From Nitrososphaerota archaeon (GTDB taxonomy: Archaea; Thermoproteota; Bathyarchaeia; Bathyarchaeales; Bathycorpusculaceae), in contig JAIRJY010000101.1 in NCBI GenBank assembly GCA_031260365.1, forward strand, positions 1-10,564: 10,564 bases of DNA. The letters are read 5' to 3'. A program made the translations under genes and the position numbers. Below the pieces are notes generated by a model that saw only the letters and a list, made by a program, of their open reading frames with translations, had not been told where the DNA came from and did not search any database. Below, piece by piece: positions 6,858 to 10,564 of the stretch (position 1 is its first letter; every line of letters begins with the position of its first letter).

Positions 6858-7985
6858 TTAGAAATGCGTTGAAATATATGTGTTAGTGATTTTTTCTATT
6901 TCTTTGATCACTTGCTCTTTTACGCAATTCTTTTTTAGTGATTTTTTTAGTTTGTCAATTGTTTGAACTGGTGTAGGGTCAATCCCGCGTAGTATAGCCA
7001 AATAATTGCTAAGAAAATCTGCTATAGCAATAACTGAAAGCATCTTTGCAAGACTACTTTTACCTTGACTCCAAATCTCGTAAGTGTTTGACCCTGCTGA
7101 CTTTATGAGTTCCATTGTTATTTCAATACGTTTACGTATCTCTACAGGTTCATCTTTATCTCGGATAAAAACTGCAACAAAAGTGTCTTTTATGGTTCCA
7201 GTTTTTTCGTACCCAACAATTTCGTTGTGGTTCAGCTCAGGAAGATTATCCCATTTTGACATCATTTTAGCATTTTCATTAATCTGCTGTTTGAGTCGTC
7301 TTGCAACACTACTGAAAACGCCAAACCCGTAAATCATGGGAATATGACCTTCAATATTTACTGCTAATGTCTTTGTTAAACTGTCTTTAACTGAGATTTC
7401 AACAGCATTTTGTATTTCAATTTCTCTTATACTTGATAATGCTTCATCAAACTCAACAGAAATCTCTGATGTTAATCCTATTTTTTCAAGAAACACCAGC
7501 AGAGGTACGAGCATGTAAGGTAAAGCTGCACGAGGTGGCATGCCTGCTGGAACTTGTAAATATGGAATATTTGCCCGTTCTGCGATTTCCATAAGTGTAC
7601 CGCCACTTGTTATACAGTAAATCATACACTTTTTCTTAATGGCATCACAAAGAGCACTAAGAGTCTCCTCTGTGTCCCCTGTGTAACTTGTTACAAGAAC
7701 CAAGGTTTTCTCGTTAGCGTAAGCAGGTAAATGGTATTCCCTGTTAACCTCTATTGGAACATGCACTTTATTTTTTGCCCAATCTTTAAGAAGCTCGCCG
7801 CCTATTGCTGAACCGCCAACACCAGTGACAATTATGTTACTAGGTTTAGCGTAACTAGTTAGCATGCCCGTAGCTAAATTAGCTGCTTTCTGATAATGTG
7901 TATGCATGCTAAGACAATAGTTTAGCATATCTGCTTTATCTATTGATTGTATCTCTTCGTAATTCTCCAGGCGGTGTTTGTCCAT
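6858..7985 (-). CDS. Bifunctional phosphoglucose/phosphomannose isomerase
   Basis: A cytosolic sugar isomerase that interconverts fructose 6-phosphate with glucose 6-phosphate and with mannose 6-phosphate. The 375-residue protein is a tandem SIS-domain enzyme of the archaeal/crenarchaeal PGI/PMI family (TIGR02128-like). The first SIS domain has GVGGSAIGGELL (55-66), TSYTGDTEETLS (99-110) and CITSGGT, followed by the diagnostic GMPPRAALPY (148-157). The second domain carries Glu237 in INENAK, PELNHNEIVGYE with His253, and DPTPVQTIDKLKK with Lys345. By comparison with the Pyrobaculum enzyme as I recall it, these are the probable catalytic Glu, His and Lys. The ATG at 7985 has GAGGT at 7997-7993, 7 bases upstream. 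It lies next to ino1, the consumer of glucose 6-phosphate, and has its own promoter region shared with the divergent SPOUT gene. It is intact and of normal length. Confidence 0.93.
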   Translation of the reverse strand: MDKHRLENYEEIQSIDKADMLNYCLSMHTHYQKAANLATGMLTSYAKPSNIIVTGVGGSAIGGELLKDWAKNKVHVPIEVNREYHLPAYANEKTLVLVTSYTGDTEETLSALCDAIKKKCMIYCITSGGTLMEIAERANIPYLQVPAGMPPRAALPYMLVPLLVFLEKIGLTSEISVEFDEALSSIREIEIQNAVEISVKDSLTKTLAVNIEGHIPMIYGFGVFSSVARRLKQQINENAKMMSKWDNLPELNHNEIVGYEKTGTIKDTFVAVFIRDKDEPVEIRKRIEITMELIKSAGSNTYEIWSQGKSSLAKMLSVIAIADFLSNYLAILRGIDPTPVQTIDKLKKSLKKNCVKEQVIKEIEKITNTYISTHF

Positions 7986-8011
7986 TACTTAGACCTCAAA
8001 GATACTTCTTA

Positions 8012-8038
8012 TTTTTATATCTCCACACACCTTTTTAA
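8012..8038. promoter_or_regulatory. Divergent promoter region between pgi/pmi and the SPOUT gene
   Basis: Two AT-rich boxes lie in the 85-bp divergent gap: TTTTTATATC at 8012-8021 and CTTTTTAAG at 8031-8039. The second, read on the plus strand, would start transcription around 8060-8065, very close to TTG 8071. Read on the minus strand it would give pgi/pmi a start near 8010. Which box serves which gene cannot be settled from sequence. Confidence 0.35.
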
Positions 8039-8070
8039 GCTGAACGCAACAAACATGCGGGTACAAAGGT

Positions 8071-8925
8071 TTGAATAAAAGTAAACTAACAATAGCTATT
8101 CCAGCATCCATAATTTCTGATACGCCACATCTGCGAGAAAAAACTTCAAAAATAGGTTTAATCGCCAGAACTGCCGCAATATTTAGAGTACACGAAATAA
8201 TACTCTACCCCGACAGTACATATGCAAATCAAATACAAGATCTGAAACTTATCGCAAAATTGTTGAACTACATAGAAACCCCACAGTATCTGCGGAAAAA
8301 TCTCTACAAAATAGAACCTGATTTACAATATGCCGGAATTCTTCCTCCATTACGTACTCCTCATCACCCAAACAGTGGTAAAAACCGTGATTTAAAAGTC
8401 GGCGAATATCGTGAAGGCTTAATTTTAAACCAAACAAAAGAAGGCTTAATAGTTGATATTGGTACACAAAACACGGCGTTGCTACGTGAGCTACACTTTT
8501 CTGTTGGCGAACGATTAACTGTACAAGTTATAACAAATGGTGACCGCATTGAGGTACAAGCGGTCAACAGCGATTTTATTCCTTCTTACTGGGGCTTTCG
8601 GGTTAAAGTCGAAAACAAAACATTTGGACACATGCTACAAACTGAACAGTTCAATTTAGTAATTTCAACTGCCCGTATTGCTGATAAATTTATGGATGTT
8701 GCAAACAAAATTGAAAAACATTGGAATAGATCTGAACGAGTTTTGATTGCGTTTGGAGCACCTTCACGTGGACTACATGAAATCGTTAAAGATGAAGGTT
8801 TACGTCTTGAAGATATTTCCGATTTTGTAGTTAATACTATCCCACAACAAGGAACAGCTACTGTGCGAACAGAAGAAGCCCTGTTAGCCACTTTGGCAAT
8901 ATTCAACCTAAATTTTAACTTGTAA
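8071..8925 (+). CDS. SPOUT-family RNA methyltransferase (COG2106/DUF171), putative RNA uridine-N3 methyltransferase
   Basis: A 284-residue S-adenosylmethionine-dependent RNA methyltransferase of the SPOUT knot class, probably acting on rRNA. The N terminus carries the family signature: TIAIPASIISDTPHLREKTSKIGLIARTAAIFRVHEIILY (residues 7-46). Residues ~105-170 form an inserted OB-like domain (REGLIL, GLIVDIGTQNTALL, RLTVQV). The C-terminal half holds the knot: VLIAFGAPSRGL (224-235) and VVNTIPQQGTATVRTEEALLATLA (253-276). Its exact target base is not known to me for archaea; the uridine-N3 name comes from family annotation. TTG 8071 is the only usable upstream start, because a TGA lies in frame at 8041. 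No well-spaced binding site is present, so the mRNA may be nearly leaderless. It is followed after 46 bp by the presenilin-like gene. Confidence 0.9.
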   Translation: MNKSKLTIAIPASIISDTPHLREKTSKIGLIARTAAIFRVHEIILYPDSTYANQIQDLKLIAKLLNYIETPQYLRKNLYKIEPDLQYAGILPPLRTPHHPNSGKNRDLKVGEYREGLILNQTKEGLIVDIGTQNTALLRELHFSVGERLTVQVITNGDRIEVQAVNSDFIPSYWGFRVKVENKTFGHMLQTEQFNLVISTARIADKFMDVANKIEKHWNRSERVLIAFGAPSRGLHEIVKDEGLRLEDISDFVVNTIPQQGTATVRTEEALLATLAIFNLNFNL

Positions 8926-8936
8926 ATTTTACTAGC

Positions 8937-8947
8937 TTTAAATTTTT
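8937..8947 (+). promoter_or_regulatory. Candidate TATA box of the membrane-protease gene
   Basis: TTTAAATTTTT would start transcription near 8966-8970, almost at ATG 8972. This fits the lack of a good binding site there (only a distant GGG at 8958-8960) and suggests a leaderless mRNA. Confidence 0.35.
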
Positions 8948-8971
8948 CATGAAGTATGGGTAAACAAATAA

Positions 8972-10135
8972 ATGTTTCATTACAGTACCTTTTACTTTAT
9001 GCCAAATCTTGATGTTGCTATGCCATTGGCTTTATTATTTATCGTAACAGCAGCAGTTTTCTTAAATAAACGTACTGAAAAAAAATTTCAAGATTCAGTT
9101 GAAGAAAATGAATTCAAAACGAAAGACATCCTTATGGTTATTGCAGTACTGGTAATAGGCATTTTAACTTTTATTACCTCTTCGGTTATTCATCCGGGGC
9201 GTTGGTTTGAAAATGCGGTTTTATCGTTTTTCTTAGGTACATATACTATGTTGTTGTTTTCTGTTACTTACATATTTTCAGGCATCAGAGTAAAACGTGC
9301 ACAATTATTTTCTATATGTTTTGGCTTTGCAAGTCTACTTACAGGAGCAATTTGTTTCTTAGAACCACTTCGTGACTCCGCAACAGCCTTTAGAGTCGGG
9401 GCATTCTTTGGTTTATCTGTTCTGTGTTTTGTAATCGCGTTTTATGAACATAGAAAACCGGGAAGTAAGAAAGCAAAGTGGTATCTCGCAATACAGCCGC
9501 CAGCACTATTTCTACTGTTCTTTGTATTCTTTAATTTGTATTTTGAGGGTACATTAAATGCTCAATTGACTGGTGCGTATACTGTTTGGTTTCCTGGTTT
9601 ACTGAATGTTTTTGGGGCGACATTTGCTATAATGATAATTTTGTATCTTAGTCCGCTGTTTAGCTGGAAATTTGTCGGAATTTTTGCTTTTATGTTGACC
9701 CTTATAGATATAATATTGGTATTTAGTGGACCAATGGGTGCTGCAGCAGAAACATTCACTGGATTGGGTCTTCCTGTTCTGATTTATTTGCCTAATGTTC
9801 CATTGATTACAACGGATGCTGGTGCTTTCCTACTGAGAGGACTTGGTCTTGGCGACTTCTTTTTTGCCGGAATTTTGGCTATTCAAATCTTTAACAAATT
9901 CGGTAAAAAATACGCTTATGTCTCTGTTGTCTCTATGGTTTTATCTTTCGGAATATGGGAAGCATTTTTACCTGATATAACGACATTCTTTAATATCAAT
10001 GGCTTTCCAGCAACAGTATGTATAATTACAGGGTGGATACCAATAGTTGTCATCGGCACTCTTTTGCATAAAAAATTGAAAAAAACATCTTCTTTGACTC
10101 CTCTTCAAACAGAGCATGTTATTGAGGTACTCTAA
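8972..10135 (+). CDS. Polytopic membrane protein, putative presenilin-like GXGD (A22) aspartyl protease
   Basis: A 387-residue integral membrane protein with about nine or ten hydrophobic segments: ~15-31, 53-72, 82-103, 111-130, 140-158, 171-191, 203-229, 234-251, 262-275, 285-306, 313-333 and 345-364, some of them re-entrant or short. No signal peptidase site is evident. The C-terminal half carries the three hallmarks of presenilin-type intramembrane proteases in order and spacing. These are a membrane-embedded Asp246 (TLIDIILVF), then a LPVLIYLP segment, the RGLGLGDFFFAGIL motif with Asp295 (290-302), and GFPATV (344-349) at the place of the PAL motif. Both catalytic aspartates are therefore present. 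The N-terminal half is unlike anything I recognise and the PAL motif is PAT. ATG 8972 is chosen as the longest frame; ATG 8999 is an alternative. The family call rests on motif pattern, not a search. It would cleave membrane peptides if active; its substrate is unknown. Confidence 0.68.
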   Translation: MFHYSTFYFMPNLDVAMPLALLFIVTAAVFLNKRTEKKFQDSVEENEFKTKDILMVIAVLVIGILTFITSSVIHPGRWFENAVLSFFLGTYTMLLFSVTYIFSGIRVKRAQLFSICFGFASLLTGAICFLEPLRDSATAFRVGAFFGLSVLCFVIAFYEHRKPGSKKAKWYLAIQPPALFLLFFVFFNLYFEGTLNAQLTGAYTVWFPGLLNVFGATFAIMIILYLSPLFSWKFVGIFAFMLTLIDIILVFSGPMGAAAETFTGLGLPVLIYLPNVPLITTDAGAFLLRGLGLGDFFFAGILAIQIFNKFGKKYAYVSVVSMVLSFGIWEAFLPDITTFFNINGFPATVCIITGWIPIVVIGTLLHKKLKKTSSLTPLQTEHVIEVL

Positions 10136-10136
10136 A

Positions 10137-10141
10137 TTTTT
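10137..10141 (+). terminator. T-run after the membrane-protease gene
   Basis: Five T directly after the stop codon; a second five-T run lies at 10168-10172. These are weak archaeal termination signals, consistent with rpl12 being transcribed separately. Confidence 0.3.
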
Positions 10142-10207
10142 CTATGGTAAAACCTATTAAGTTAATGTTTTTGTAGCCTAGTGTTTGGGTAAGAAATTTG
10201 TGTTAAT

Positions 10208-10217
10208 ATGTTTATAC
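10208..10217 (+). promoter_or_regulatory. Candidate TATA box of rpl12
   Basis: ATGTTTATAC lies so that transcription would start around 10238-10242, immediately before the first stem of the structured leader at 10245. This agreement supports both calls. Confidence 0.4.
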
Positions 10218-10244
10218 GTGCATTTCACGCTAGTCAGTAACCTC

Positions 10245-10355
10245 TATATTGCGAAAGGTTCTTAAGGTATAGGGCTTTCATTTAAGCGGCAATATAATGC
10301 AGGTGTTAACTGCAATTCAGGGGTGTTGATCAACTTTGTTGATCAAGTTCCTGAA
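10245..10355 (+). promoter_or_regulatory. Structured 5' leader of rpl12: three consecutive stem-loops
   Basis: Stem 1 pairs TATATTGC (10245-10252) with GCAATATA (10289-10296). Inside it GAAAG (10253-10257) can pair with CTTTC (10275-10279). Stem 2 pairs TGCAG (10298-10302) with CTGCA (10310-10314) around a 7-nt loop. Stem 3 pairs TTCAGG (10316-10321) with CCTGAA (10350-10355), then after a small internal loop has a perfect 9-bp helix (10326-10334 with 10338-10346) closed by TTT. The stems are separated by a single nucleotide each. They end 22 bases before the rpl12 ribosome binding site. The arrangement suggests an RNA control element, perhaps an autoregulatory ribosomal-protein site; I do not recognise a known class and see no kink-turn. 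Confidence 0.5.
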
Positions 10356-10377
10356 AGATTAAAAATAGTCGAATGAA

Positions 10378-10384
10378 GAGGTGA
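10378..10384 (+). promoter_or_regulatory. Strong ribosome binding site of rpl12
   Basis: GAGGTGA is complementary to the conserved 3' end of archaeal 16S rRNA and lies 6 bases before ATG 10391. It is the strongest such site in the window, as expected for a highly expressed ribosomal protein. Confidence 0.75.
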
Positions 10385-10390
10385 AAAGAT

Positions 10391-10564
10391 ATGGAAAACA
10401 TTTACGCAGCAATGCTCCTTCACAAGGCAGGTAAAGAAATCACTGAGGCATCACTTACAAGTGTCCTCACAGCAGCAGGAATAACTGCTGATGTAGTTCA
10501 AGTTAAAGCACTCGTTGCATCACTTAGTGAAGTAAACATTGATGAAGCAATCAAAGCAGCACCA
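10391..10564 (+). CDS. rpl12: Ribosomal protein P1 (archaeal L12), N-terminal part, cut by window end
   Basis: This is the acidic stalk protein of the large ribosomal subunit. It binds P0 (L10) as dimers and recruits translation factors. The visible 58 residues are [19 protein letters not shown], then the [10 protein letters not shown] and [20 protein letters not shown] helices, the typical dimerisation and P0-binding domain of archaeal P1. The expected alanine-rich hinge and charged C-terminal tail lie beyond the window. The gene has its own promoter, a structured leader and a strong binding site. The gene upstream is a membrane protein rather than the L10 (P0) gene that precedes rpl12 in many archaea, so it appears detached from the L11-L1-L10-L12 cluster. 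Confidence 0.93.
   Translation, partial: MENIYAAMLLHKAGKEITEASLTSVLTAAGITADVVQVKALVASLSEVNIDEAIKAAP

Noticed and set aside
8586..8906. 106-codon minus-strand frame opposite the SPOUT gene
   Set aside because: Lies fully within a confidently assigned gene and shows no recognisable domain.

Overview
This is a low-GC window with clearly archaeal gene content. The archaeal markers are the GatD/GatE Glu-tRNA(Gln) amidotransferase pair, an archaeal-type bifunctional phosphoglucose/phosphomannose isomerase, an archaeal myo-inositol-1-phosphate synthase, a COG2106-type SPOUT methyltransferase and the start of ribosomal protein P1 (archaeal L12). TATA-like boxes sit before several genes, T-runs follow them, and three genes appear to start with TTG. 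A low-GC relative of the Bathyarchaeia or another anaerobic archaeal lineage would fit, but the lineage is an inference and was not established from a marker gene.

Layout: (1) 26-1307, plus strand: an HD-domain hydrolase followed, with apparent translational coupling, by a DUF2110-like gene whose reading frame is intact except for one in-frame TAA at 717-719. (2) 1308-2320: about 1 kb without a credible gene. It holds a strong TATA-like box and a 35-bp imperfect inverted repeat bounding a ~300-bp segment that looks like a MITE. (3) 5567-2321, minus strand: gatD-gatE, an operon with 1 bp between the genes. (4) 5761-6839, plus strand: ino1, preceded by a perfect hairpin in its leader and divergent from gatD. 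(5) 7985-6858, minus strand: pgi/pmi, convergent with ino1. (6) 8071-8925, plus strand: a SPOUT RNA methyltransferase, divergent from pgi/pmi. (7) 8972-10135, plus strand: a polytopic membrane protein with the signature of presenilin-type GXGD aspartyl proteases. (8) 10136-10564, plus strand: a promoter, a compact leader of three consecutive stem-loops and the truncated rpl12 gene.

Functional links: GatDE makes Gln-tRNA(Gln) by transamidation. PGI/PMI interconverts fructose 6-phosphate with glucose 6-phosphate, which is the substrate of INO1 for inositol phospholipids or solutes, so these two neighbours are metabolically adjacent. The SPOUT enzyme and P1 belong to ribosome biogenesis and function. 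The points most worth a second look are the single stop codon inside the DUF2110-like gene, the presenilin-like protease candidate, the structured leader of rpl12, and the inverted-repeat element in the gene-free stretch.
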